Assembly (NCBI GenBank): GCA_963969595.1
Contig: OZ018409.1
Location: 36,469,282 to 36,533,281 of the forward strand
Reading direction: 5' to 3'
Source of the DNA: Neckera pumila
Taxonomy: Eukaryota; Streptophyta; Bryopsida; Hypnales; Neckeraceae
Length of the DNA stretch: 64,000 nt
Position numbers and translations under genes: made by a program
Notes under the pieces: generated by a model
The model's database searches: none
Told to the model about the DNA's origin: nothing
Seen by the model: only the letters and a program-made list of their open reading frames with translations
Shown here: positions 13,654-24,683 of the stretch, in pieces
Numbering within the stretch: the first letter of the stretch is position 1
How the letters are laid out: every line of letters starts with the position of its first letter

Positions 13654-14383
13654 TACATCTCGTGCTGTTTGGATTATAAAAAAGCTCTCAGATACTAGTT
13701 CTACATTATCTCATTGTCTTGTTTTGCAAGTAGTGTTCAGAAATGTGACAAACCCTAGGAACACTACTTCCTATTGGTTTTATCTATGAAATGTGAACAC
13801 CAGAAACTCCACATATAAACACATTTAGTTATGATTTTGTAGCAATTTCTGCTAATGGTGAAATCTCTTTTGAGACCATTGTATGAAGAGTTTGTAATAA
13901 AACTAGACTTTTAGGCACCATCGTGAAGAGAGCAAGAAGGTTTCCCTTGTGATATTAAAAGAAAGTGCAAGTGCTAACAAGAGTAGTTCAGTGTGGCGTG
14001 CGTGAAAGTTCAAAGGAAGAACAAGTACTAACAATCAGAAGGGAAAAGCACTGCTTTATAGAGTGGCGGTTTAGGGGTTGGAGCAGTGTCTAGATTAGGC
14101 TAGGTTGGAGCCCACATTCTGAAACTGCCCCTGAAAGAGGCTCCCAACACTACTTTAGACACAACCATGAAACAAAACGCTACACATGGTCTCGGGCGTA
14201 TACTAAATGCCTACAAAATGAGGACCTCACACTCAACAATTCCTTGAAAATGCCCAAAAAATTATACTTTTCAATATTCCAAAACTAAACTTTGAAAAAG
14301 GGTTTTAAAACTCAAAGTTTCTAAAATGCTAGGAGTGCACCAACTTATAGCACAAATTTTTTGAAATGTTATTTTTAGCCTTA

Positions 14384-14824
14384 AGGTAAATGACCCCATT
14401 GCGGTCAAATGACCCGTGATGGACATCTAATGACTCCATTGTGGTTTTTTAGACCACAATCAATGCCTTACATGGTAGTTATGGAGTAATTAGTGACCTT
14501 AATAGGTACTTCCAACTTTTCAGTGTAAAATTCTTTGTAAAAACTGATTTTTTAGGTCTTCCATGTTTGAAAATGTTGTGACTACATTGGGTAGGAAGAT
14601 GACCATATTGGATTCAGATTTTGTTGGTCATGAAGTAGCCTACAGACTCCTATGAGCTGATCACTTCAAAAATTCAGAACTAATTCATACTTGGTCCAAA
14701 AAATACAATTTCAAATGCCCTCACTATCTCTCACACTTATCTTTGTGTGGGAAAAAATTTGAAAAATTTCAGCAATGGCATGTAGGCACACTCCTAATTC
14801 TGACCACAATGGGGTCTTTTACCT
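14384..14824. mobile_element. TA-target MITE, 441 bp, second subfamily
   Basis: Terminal inverted repeats AGGTAAATGACCCCATTG and AGGTAAAAGACCCCATTG with TA on each side (14382-14383, 14825-14826). Same length as the 11.67-kb copy, and a similar inner block (CAAAAATTCAGAACTAATTC). Confidence 0.85.
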
Positions 14825-14881
14825 TAATCCAGAACTTTTTGTTTAACACAAAGATCATTTTGGAACTGAGGTAGTATCATG

Positions 14882-15075
14882 TAATATCGTGAAATTATAT
14901 GTTAAAATTCACAAAAAACACTATTTTTTTTCCGATTTTTTTCCTTTCTAAAAAAACTGAAATTTGATATCATGATCAGGGCTATATAAGAAGGCAATGA
15001 TTTAAGAATTGTATAAGAATTGCAAAAGATTGCATTTGAAAATGGGCCCTCCGTGTGGGAAACAAAGGGAGCTGC
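14882..15075 (-). repeat. Dispersed repeat family R1, copy 4 (partial)
   Basis: Reverse-oriented and diverged. It retains the TGAAATTTGATATCATGATC, AAGAATTGTATAAGAATTGC and TTTGAAAATGG blocks of the other R1 copies. It ends about 600 bases from the eEF2 stop codon. Confidence 0.65.
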
Positions 15076-15668
15076 AAACCTTTTTGTCCAGGTATTGTAT
15101 TTACTTGGGACTGTTAACATAAACCCGACCAGACCTACGAGAAAAGCAAACAAAATACATATACCCGCAGAAACAGAGTCAAAAAAATCGGCAAGCTAAG
15201 ACATTGATAATACAAACAGCGTAACAAAGAGCGAATTAATGGCAGGAAAACAACACACCAAATTCTACAGAATTGCCGAGGATGTATATTAAAAAATTGA
15301 ATCGCCAAATATTGAATCGATCACCCTGAACTCGTCAAAGAAGATGGTGGCACAGAATGTAGCATCCAATCTCAATCAAATCGATGGCAAAGGAAGCCGA
15401 CAACATCAGATTCAGGTCACCTGCACTAGAAAGCTCATGGTAATAGCCACCTGGTCAATCTAACACAAAAGTCCGGGATACTTTTGTCCTCCACTTCCTA
15501 TGGAGCACTCTTCGAAGGCATGAAAACAGGTGCTTCCACACCCAACCACGTCCCACCTGCCATGGTCTAAAAGCCCATGCATCTCAATATTGACCTCTGG
15601 AATTCAGTAACATCTACACACTTGACCTAGAAACAAAGAGAACAACAAAAGACCCTCAACAACCGCCC

Positions 15669-18600
15669 TTACAACTTGTCCTCGAACTCCGACAACGGGG
15701 TCATCTGCTCCTTGAGTCCCTTGCGCTTCCTGATGTCCGTCACGATGGTGGCAGACTGGGACGAAGGGTCCATGGGGTCGCTGTTCAGCATCTCCCAGTG
15801 ATCGAACACGCACTGGGGGAACGCCTGTCCGGAAGTGGCCGCACGCAAGGTGCCGGAGAATCCAAAAGACTCGATGACGGGCAAGTACGCCTTGATGTTG
15901 TACAGCGGCGTTCCGGGCCTCTGCACCTCCTCGAACACGTGACCACGCTTCTGGTTCAGCACGCCGTAGATGCCGCCCAAAGCTCCCTCGGGCGCCTGGA
16001 TTTCCACCAAGTACACGGGCTCCAGCAGACGGGGCTTCGCCGTCAGCTGGGCGGCGTACATCACACGCCTCGCCGTCGGGATGATCTGACCTCCTCCGCG
16101 ATGGATGGCGTCTGTGTGCAGCACCACGTCGCACACCTCGAAGGCAATGCCGCGCATGTTCTCCTCGGCCAAGGCACCCTCCTTCGTCGCCCACTGGAAA
16201 GCGGCCACCACGGAGTCCTTGATCTCGTTCAAGTACTGCACTCCCTTACACATGTCCACCACCATGTTGGGGCCCGTCGTCTCAGGACCGAAACACCAGA
16301 TCTTCTTCGCCAAGTCCTTGTCCCAGCCGAACTCCTGGGCCAAAATCTGACTCCTCGCCTTCGGGTCGTCCCTGGGGCCGATGCGACCATCGTCGATGGC
16401 CTCGGGAAGACCCTCCTCCAATGGCCGGGCCTCGAAGTACAGCCTGTTGTGCTTGTTGGGGGACTTGCTCATCACTGTGCGCACAGACTTGTCCAGCACT
16501 GTCTCACGGAACGACACCACCGGGTCCGACACCACAATCTCGGCGCCTCCCATGAAGTCGTCCTGCAGATCCTTCAGACAGATCTCCAGATGCAACTCTC
16601 CGGCTCCGGCAATGATGTGCTCGCCGCTCTCCTCGATCATACACAACACCATGGGGTCAGACTTCGCCAGACGCTTCAGACCCTCCACCAGCTTCGGCAG
16701 ATCGGAGGCGTGCTTGCACTGCACGGCCACACGCACCACGGGAGACACAGAGAACTTCATCGCCCGGATGGGGTGGGCGTCCACCTCCTTCTCTCCGGTC
16801 AACGTAGCATTCTTCGTGATGAACTGGTCCAGGCCAACCATGGCCACCGTGTTACCGCAAGGCACGTCCTCGACAGACTCCTGCCTCCTTCCCATCCAGA
16901 TCACAGTCCTCTGCACGGACTTCGTGTACAGATCCTTCTTGCCTCCGGGAACGTAGTTCGGACCCATGATACGAACCTTCATGCCCGTCGACACCTTGCC
17001 GGCGAACACACGACCGAAAGCGAAGAAACGACCCTTGTCGGAAGCCGGAATCATCTTCGACACGTACAGCATCAGAGGACCGTTGGGGTCACAGTTCCGG
17101 ATGGCGTTCGCGTACTGGTCATCCAAAGGACCCTCGTACAAGTTCTCCACCCTGTACTTTTGGGCCGTTGCTGGGGAGGGCAGGTGGAAGATCATCATCT
17201 CCAACAAAGCGCTCGCAGCGGGCAACCACGCCTGCATGGTCCTCTTCATCAAAGCCTTGCCGATCAGCTCCTTCTCATCACCCTTCAGCCCGCAGTTCAG
17301 CTTAGCCAACATGGGCCACAGCTTGTCCTTCTGGTCGTTCATGCAAATGTTGATCACCTGCTTGATCGGGTTGTACACGAACTGCACGAATCCACGCAGG
17401 CAAGTCGGAGACCCAGTGGACTTCGTCGTCCACTTCCTCGTGGCAGGGTCGAAAAAGTTCTCGCCCCACAGCCTCTCCATCATCTTCTTCTCGTCCACGC
17501 CGAACTTGCCAGCGTACATCTTGGCGAAGTTCGTCAGAGTGAAAGCCCATCCGTGAAGACCGGCGGAGAAAGCAACGGTACCCTTCTCGGGGTACACCTG
17601 CACGTCTCCCAAGAGCTCGTCCTCGTACGTCGCCATAATCACGTTAGCGCTCTCGATCACACGCTGGAAGGTCTGGTAGGCCTCCTCGCCGTCCACCTGC
17701 AGCTCCAGAAAGCACCTGTCCATCTTGTTCACAGTCAACACGGGCCGGATCCTCTCTCCCAAAGCCTGACGGAGCACAGTCTCGGTCTGCACGCACACGC
17801 CCTCCACGCAATCCACCACCACCAACGCACCATCGGTGATACGCAGAGCAGCAGTCACCTCCGAAGAGAAATCGACGTGCCCGGGGGAATCGATCAGGTT
17901 GATCAAGTAGTCATGACCGTCCTTCTCACCGTGGTAATCCTTGAGCGACTCGTGGGTCATCTCGTAGTAGAGCGAGATACCGGTGGACTTGATGGTGATA
18001 CCACGCTCGGCCTCATCGGTACGGGTATCGGTAAGACGCACATCTCCGGCAGTCTCCTGGGCGATAATTCCAGCAGCAGCCACAAGGGAATCGGTCAAGG
18101 TAGACTTTCCTGTGAAACAAAAACGTCCCAAGCGATGTCAATTCACAAAAATTATTGAAACAGAGACTTCAGTGCCCTAAACTTGAGACAAGGCAATCCT
18201 CAGGAGTCCTTCCAAAGATCTCACAGGTAGTGACTCGTCTGACTAATTTCAAGATCCCTGATGTTTCCAAAATTCATCAAAAATACTGACAGACATTTTT
18301 AGAAGAGATGGAAATGATTTCAGACGATTAGTCTTCATAAACATTCCCAGAATTATCTATATATTATTTAAATTCGTTAAGCCCTGATATGTATTAACCA
18401 CTCGATTACATTTCTTACTGATGCTAGGGGAGTAGATAAGCAAACTGAGACTTTCTTTTCAGTAGTTCGTTATCTGAGAACTACCCATTTCATATTAACC
18501 GACCCTCTACAGAGCCATAAACCAGCGGCTTTAATGAACTGGGGGACCAGGTGAAGCTATTTATTGACACATAAACCCTTAGGTTGTAATCCAAATCTTA

Positions 18601-19077
18601 TCAAAATTCCGTCTAGCGCCAGATTTTACACTTCGAAACCTACGGACAACACTCACACACATGACGAAAAGAGAGATTTTCTCATACCATGATCCACATG
18701 GGCAATAACGGACATATTCCTGATATTGTGCTTCTTGTCCATGATAGTACGCAATTCATCAGCTGAAAACTTCACCTGAAAGACACAACCACAGGACACC
18801 GTGAGACGCTCTCCAACAAACTTTCGACACAAAAGGCAATAAAACGCGAAACAACCGCAGCCGCCAAATCACATCTATTCACCATGACTGCCACACGAGT
18901 TTCATGACTTCGAGGCTTAAGCCACGAAGTAGCCTAGATCCACCAACAAATCTCAAGCGCTAGCAAAGCAGCAACCGACCGAACCGCTTGTGACCTAAAC
19001 CTTAAAACTCCAAGAACTACGTCAATTTTTCAAGGAACGAGACGAAAGAAAAAGCGGAAGGAGATGCGACGTACCAT
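15669..19077 (-). CDS. EEF2: Translation elongation factor 2 (eEF2), three exons
   Basis: Exons in order of transcription: 19077-19075 (ATG only), 18775-18688 and 18109-15669. They join to exactly 843 aa, the usual plant length. eEF2 is the cytosolic GTPase that moves tRNA and mRNA through the ribosome. GTPase motifs: AHVDHGKST (26-34), [15 protein letters not shown] (104-111), NKMD (158-161) and SAGLHGW. The Thr cluster LTDTRTDE around 57-61 matches the eEF2-kinase region. Domain IV carries the diphthamide histidine at 700 (TDAIHRGGG). All landmarks are intact and the end is the canonical SEFEDKL. Intron positions (after ATG; inside Gly31) leave the catalytic body as one exon. The coding sequence is strikingly GC-rich against AT-rich flanks, which opens a very long antisense frame that is only a shadow. 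The 5' leader and the ATG region resemble those of the Kish gene at 24.68 kb. Confidence 0.98.
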
Positions 19078-19300
19078 CTTGGCGAGCTTGTGATGTCCTC
19101 GCCCACCGGGCAGCAAGATACAGAAAGCGGAGAAGCCTGAGAGTGAGGGTGCGAGAGAGAGCAGTCCGCTCTTCTCTGTGCTGCGAAAGAGAACTTGCAC
19201 AAAGCCAGCCTCTCCAGTATATGGGAGCCTCTGGCTTCGTGAGGAGACTTTGACGACTGGGATTGGCACTTGTATGGATCGGACGGCTGCCGTGGGGGGG
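19075..19300 (-). promoter_or_regulatory. eEF2 5' leader and proximal promoter
   Basis: GC-richer than its flanks. It contains two blocks found again upstream of the MRT4-like exon at 49.62 kb: 19,111-19,169 (starting GCGGACTGCTCTCTCTCGCA) and 19,289-19,310 (GCCCTAACTTCCCCCCCACG). CCCTAA is a half telobox. The start-proximal part (CAAGCTCGCC before ATG) is shared with Kish. Confidence 0.75.
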
Positions 19301-19416
19301 AAGTTAGGGCTTCGTTGGGTGGGCGGGTTCGGGTTCCCCTTCTCTCCTACGTTTTCTAGTCACTCCGTCACTTTTTTTGCGCTGGGGATAACTTAGTGCG
19401 GTTAGAGTGCCACATA

Positions 19417-19584
19417 CAGTCGAACCTCCCTAAGTCAATCCTCCATAAGCAAATACCAAACCTCCCTTAATTGATCTTGCAAAGGTTATGATTAGAAATG
19501 ACCCTCTATAAGCAAACAAATAAATCTCCTTAATTGATCTTGTCAAACTGGTCCAGGATCTATCGGTTTAGAGAGGTTCTACTA
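19417..19584. mobile_element. Emigrant-like (pogo) MITE upstream of eEF2
   Basis: 168 bases with inverted ends CAGTCGAACCTCCCTAAG and, from the right, TAGTAGAACCTCTCTAAACC, flanked by TA (19415-19416 and 19585-19586). The CAGT.GAACCTCTCTAA terminus is typical of plant pogo/Emigrant MITEs. It lies about 340 bases upstream of the eEF2 start codon. Confidence 0.85.
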
Positions 19585-20280
19585 TACAATTTATCTTGGT
19601 ATATGGATAATTGATGCTAGGATAGAAACACCCAATTGTAGCATTATCCCGTTCCCAAATGCCTGCAAGATGACCTTGAATGAATACTTCCATGACTCTA
19701 AACCGCCACCATAGCTTTACAAAAGCAACCGACAAAAGTTGAGACAATTTGTGCTTCAAGGGGATCCATTCAAAGTGAGTCCAATACTATGTATAAGCCA
19801 GCCTTTGTTTTTGACTATGAAAATTTATAAAATGTTATTAAAGCGGTAAATTACAAAATCACTTGGATTGTATTTCTCTTGAGTTTGCTAATATTGCAAT
19901 AAAATTTAGTTGGTCATTCAACTAGTAGTAGTAAAAAAAGTGTCATTTTTTTGGAGTTATTATTTTAAATCTTTAGTTGTACTAGAGTAGAAATGCTCAT
20001 ATTTTCATCAAGTAGTGGAACTAAAAAAATGTTGCTTTTATTTGTTTCTACCTTGTATGTTGCTTAATCCTTTACCATCCAAATTTTTTTAGAATTTGTG
20101 CACATTTTTCTTTGTATCTTTGTTCAAATATATCATTTACCTTACCTTCATTAGATTTGTCATAGTACAAGGTTATCTTTGTAGATTTGAAAACTACTTG
20201 GAATGAATGAGAAGCTATTTAGACAAAATATCATCCATAATTGCACTATGTTCATCATTCAACATATGGACTTTGGAACC

Positions 20281-20581
20281 CATTACAAGAGATTTGAGGC
20301 CTCTAAGAGACTGCAAGTTATCCTGCATTCCCAGATTAAAGGAACGCAGGAACGCAGGAACGCAGGAAAGCTACTGGTTGATGTGGTCGAGAGAGTGCCA
20401 CGTCATTTTTGTAAAAAAAATTAAAAAAAAATTGGTTTAAAATGATACTTGGGAGAGAATTTTTTTTGTTTTTCTTTTTGAAGAAAAAATTCTGACAACC
20501 CGTACCAGCTATTCAAGAATCTGGCTAGATTGGGAAATGGGTCTAAAACGGCCCTCCAACACCTTCAAATCTTCCCTAATG
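20281..20581. mobile_element. CATTAG MITE with central G-box-like palindrome, copy 1
   Basis: The right end read inward is CATTAGGGAAGATTTGAAGG. The left end (CATTACAAGAGATTTGAGGC) is diverged. It holds a GAACGCAG triplet repeat near 20,341 and the central pair TGATGTGG / CCACGTCA near 20,380-20,405. Same family as 22.44, 26.99 and 39.86 kb. Confidence 0.65.
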
Positions 20582-20794
20582 CTTAGAAATGAAACACCAA
20601 GGTGTAAGTGTTCTCATGCATTAATCCATATATAGAAATTAAATGGAAATCATACTATCTCAAATACAAGTGTATTTAATTAATTTTGCGGATAATCTCT
20701 GTATATTCATTGGAAAAATCTCTTTATTTAGGTGATGGTTTGACATTAGTCTTCCATTTCCGTCTTTAAGTTACATTAAAATCTCTTGGACCGA

Positions 20795-20985
20795 GTGTCT
20801 CTTAATTGCGTTCTTAGTACCGTCAAAAAGCCCTCAGTGAGCAGAGGTGCCCCGGCTTTGTTTTGTGGCATTGGGACATACAATGGGAAAGTTATTGAAT
20901 TTGGAAGCTTTAATGAATTAAAAAATTAAAAAATTGTTTTTTACTTTTATTTTGGTTATGGCATCGACAAAGGGCACATTAGCCT
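20795..20985 (+). repeat. Partial copy of the foldback arm
   Basis: Matches the left arm of the 21.46-kb element (TACCGTCAAAAAGCCCTC, GGCTTTGTTTTGTGGC, AAGTTATTGAATTT, TTACTTTTATTTTGGTTATG) but is diverged and single-armed. Confidence 0.65.
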
Positions 20986-21458
20986 ATATAATTCCGATCT
21001 AAAAGACCCAAACAAATGAAGCATTTGTTGGAAATGGATTAACTATTTAAACCTTAAGAATGTAGATGGCAAAATTTCATCCTTGATGTTTGCATTTTGA
21101 AATCTATTTTTACAATTATTTTTCCATTGAAACTACCTTGCAATTATGGTAGGGCATCTTTATATTGCGCACCTGCAACTTTAATTGAGTTAGCAATACA
21201 CTTGCAATTTTGATTAATTTTTTCTCATAATCTATATAGTTTTAAAAGCCACATCAATCAATTCAATGGATGATTTGTGTTGAAAAAATGGATGATTTCA
21301 GTTGATGTTATGCACAATTGATGGATAAAAGGTGCAATATTTTGGAGGTGTCGTAACATAATTGTGCATTGCATTCAAATGTCAAGAAAGAAAAAAATTG
21401 TACTATGAGCTTTATAATTATAATCATCAATACCTTAAATTAAATACCTTAAATTAAA

Positions 21459-22291
21459 TCAATACCTTAAATGAGTTTGTTTGTTTGTTTGTTTGTTTGT
21501 TTTGCTTTGTTTTGTTTGTAGCGTGGACAACTTCCTGACCGTGCGTCCCCCGGCCGCGTGCTTGGTACTGTCGGAAAGCTCTCGCTGAGGAGAGGTGCAC
21601 GTTTGGACCCCGCTTGGTTTCGTGGCGTTTGGAGCGGTGGTGCAAAAGTTATTGAATTTCAAAGTATTTATTGATTAAAAAATTAGAAAATTACTTTTAC
21701 TTTGATTTTGGTGGCGTTCTTGGTACTGGGAGTGGAACCGGGAGTATAATCGGAAGTAGAACCAGGAGTGGAACCTGGAGTAGATGAAAATTGGACCAAC
21801 AGCACAGGGTCACACTAGTACTACTAAAATCACAACGACCTCTATAATATCACAATTCAATTTTGAATAATACTATAGAAATTCAATTGCTTTTGTAATA
21901 GCTACTAGTGTGACCCTGTGCCATTGGCCCAATTTTCATCTACTCCCGGTTCTACTCCTGGTTCTACTTCCGATTCTACTCCCAGTTCTACTCCTGGTTC
22001 CACTCCCAGTACCAAGAACGCCACCAAAATCAAAGTAAAAGTAATTTTCTAAATTTTTAATCAATAAATACTTTGAAATTCAATAACTTTTGCACCACCG
22101 CTCCAAACACCACAAAACCAAGCCGGTGCACCCCTCTTTGGCGAGAGCTTTCCGACGATACCAAGCACGCGGCCGGGGGACGCACGGTCAGGAAGTTGTC
22201 CACGCTACAAACAAACAAACACAAACAAACAAACAAACAAACAAACAAACAAACAAACAAACAAACAAACAGCCTCATTTAAGGTATTGAT
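21459..22291. mobile_element. Giant foldback element, arms about 370-390 bp
   Basis: The left arm (21,459-21,827) is repeated in reverse in the right arm (21,898-22,291) around a loop of about 70 bases. Termini are TCAATACCTTAAATGAG and its mirror CTCATTTAAGGTATTGA, followed by GTTT/CAAA runs. Shared inner blocks are GTAGCGTGGACAACTTCCTG, GTGCGTCCCCCGGCCGCG, and GGAGTGGAACC-type short repeats. No transposase. Open frames in it are low-complexity or shadows. Confidence 0.9.
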
Positions 22292-22441
22292 AGGATATTT
22301 TTTACTATATATTATGTATTCTTTTTGTGAAATATTTGAAAATCAAATGGATACTTCTAAAATAATTTCAAAGAAACTTTTCAGACAACAAAACTATAGA
22401 TAAGTTCTATATCTTCTTAAAATGTGATACTAAAGAATAAG

Positions 22442-22904
22442 CATTAGGAAAAAGTTGAACCCTGGAAGAGGCCATGAGACCTGAGAATGCAGGGAACGCA
22501 AGCCGAAAAAAAAAAAAAAAAATTTTTTTTTTTTTTTTTTGCGACAACAAACTGCAGGCGCGGAACAGCAGAGAACAGTGCAGCTGAACTACTTAAAAAA
22601 ACATTAAATTTTTTTTATTATTAAAATAAATTCAAAATTACAAAATTTTCAGATCTGACATGGCACTACACATGCCATGTCAGACTGCAATCATTACAAT
22701 TTTTATTATTTTATTATTTTTGTTATTTTTTATTATTGTTTTTTATTATTATTTATTATTTTATTAATATTTTAAATATTTTTATTTTTTAAATATTTTT
22801 TAAATATTTTTTAATTGTAAATCACTGTTGAGTTCCCTGGAGTTCCCTGGAGGGGAAGCTTACACTATGAAGCAGCCCCTTCCAGGGTTCATTTTTTTCC
22901 TAAA
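22442..22904. mobile_element. CATTAG MITE with central palindrome, copy 2
   Basis: Inverted ends CATTAGGAAAAAGTTGAACC and, from the right, TTTAGGAAAAAAATGAACC, continuing CTGGAAGRGGC. The centre has TGACATGGCA CTACACA TGCCATGTCA. It contains an A-run joined to a T-run (22,506-22,540) and very AT-rich flanking stretches. Confidence 0.8.
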
Positions 22905-23215
22905 GGAAGCACCAACCGCTAACGTTGCTCTACATATTCAAATGTGAAGATTCTACTTACATTGTTCACTTGATTAATTTGTTCTTATTGCAATGTTTTC
23001 ATCTTTGCAAAGGTTATTTTGTAGAAATTATGATATAAAGATTTTCTTTAATTACTTTATATTGCACTACATAAATTTTTTCAAAGAATATTGTATGAGG
23101 ATGTCAATATTTTCATTTAAAGATTATACATACTTTGTTTATCTACATTCTATCACATGAAAAATTGATGAAAGTAATATATTTAATGCGTAGCAAAGCA
23201 AGCGCCAATTGCTAG
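22905..23215 (+). mobile_element. Possible Helitron-like 3' end, copy 1
   Basis: It ends TGCGTAGCAAAGCAAGCGCC-AATTGCTAG followed by T at 23,216. The same terminus occurs at 30,165-30,194. A CTAG end followed by T with upstream GC-containing inverted bases is Helitron-like. The 5' end is not identified and the interiors of the two copies differ. Confidence 0.35.
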
Positions 23216-23412
23216 TTACTATTCTTTAAAATTTCAAAGGATGCCCTAATATTGCGCACTTCTTTCTATACAAATCAGGTGTGCACATTTAGAGGACACA
23301 TAGTATCAAGATGCCCTACCATATGGCATAATGTTTTTCACTTGTATTAAATAAAAATATACAAAATTCAAATTCATATTGATTTCACAATGGACTATTT
23401 AGTACACTACTA

Positions 23413-23712
23413 AAGTAGTTTGTTCTAAAAGTGACTAGCTTCTAAAACCAATCATTGCGCACAAACACATTTTTCTTTTTACAATGTATCACATGTGTAC
23501 ATTTCAGGAGGTGGTCAGTTTTAATGATCACTGCGTTTCTACTTTAAAAATTTGTAACTAATTCCATGAAGGTCCAAAAAATATGAAACGACTTGGGTTA
23601 GATGCCAATTTCATTTCTTCCTACGAAAATATACAAAAAACTATTTAAGGAGTTAAGCTTCCATCCAATGACAAGGAGCTCTTAAATGGTTGCTTTAGAC
23701 TTGGATCGCCTT
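23413..23712. mobile_element. TA-target MITE (diverged), empty-site copy
   Basis: The left end AAGTAGTTTGTTCTAAAAGTG and inner blocks (GTAACTAATTCC, CAAAAAATATGAAACGACTT) match the TA-target family; the right end is degraded. Around 23,500-23,540 it preserves the uninterrupted sequence into which TTAA elements inserted in the paralogue at 37.56 kb. Confidence 0.6.
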
Positions 23713-24479
23713 GGGCGCCATTCCGTGGCATTTTGATGACAACACAATAAGATAGAAAGACTTCAAAAGCACTTTTTTATCTATATTTTTCTTGTTGACC
23801 TTTCATGGTGGGTTATGAAGACTATTTAACTGAATTTGTAGTCTTGCAAGTGTTTGTCTTCACGTAAAAAGAAGTTAGGAAAAAAACAAATAATAGAATA
23901 TGCTATTCTAGTGTATGTTGGGAAGTTGTTGCTCCTTGCTCTAAATTTGAAATTTCTCCACAAAAATGATATTTTTTGAATTTGAGTCCAACTAAAAAAA
24001 TGAAGGTCGAGTACTCTAGTTTCTACTTTAATTTGAATTGTGAAAAAATTCCTAATATGGAATATTTTATTGCAATTTGAACTTTGGGTGTATTTTCAAT
24101 GTTTATTATTTTCTAATTATAGAATGATATAGAAATTTAGTTTACACCCTAATGTTTGTCATTGTAATACATACATGTTGAAATTTTCAAATTTTTGAAA
24201 TAATTTTCTACTTGATATGTTTTTTCTTCACTTTTTTTTCAAAAATTCTCAAAAAAATCAATTTTCCACCAAAAGATCTTTTTTGTCAAGTACAGAAGAC
24301 ATGTAATTTCAACTTTGAAAAATAAATATAAAATTTTTCATACATATCTAGTTGCAAAATGGTAGCAAATTGAGTGATGGACAGTGAGGTTTGAAATCAA
24401 TGGTCGTAGGTCCGTCATTTAGGGGTTAGGGGTTACTAGAGCAGACTCATTGGGTTTGATTTCCCAAGAAGTTACACTG

Positions 24480-24683
24480 AAGTTCTAAAATGTACATCGT
24501 GGGCTCATTTCCGTGAGTGGCTGCAGACACGTACACAAGTGTAGACACTGGTGCATTTTCGGAAACCCTCTTGCAAAAGCAGCGAGAGAGCGCAGATCGC
24601 TCACACTGAGCTCACTCCCCTTCGTCAGCTTGCTGTGATTTTTGTTCCCTGGCGAGCGAGGTCTTTGCAAGCTCGCCATAATG
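24480..24683 (+). promoter_or_regulatory. Kish promoter/leader resembling that of eEF2
   Basis: GC-richer segment ending in CAAGCTCGCCATAATG, where eEF2 has CAAGCTCGCCAAGATG. The likeness continues into intron 1 on both genes (GTACGYCGCA, then TTTCGTCTCGTTC, AGTTCT, TTTAGGTC). Farther upstream it fades to CTTGCTG and CTGGCGAGCGAGG-like blocks. Confidence 0.7.

Noticed and set aside
15604..16194. 196-codon minus-strand frame overlapping the eEF2 3' end
   Set aside because: Alternative frame of the eEF2 exon, Arg/Gly-rich as expected for a GC-rich shadow.
15798..18158. 786-codon open frame on the plus strand
   Set aside because: It is the exact antisense shadow of the GC-rich eEF2 exon. It is rich in His, Leu and Gln as antisense frames are, and has no domain.
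22057..22290. ORFs with FVCL or KQTN repeats in the foldback element
   Set aside because: Produced by the CAAA/GTTT runs, with no coding signal outside them.
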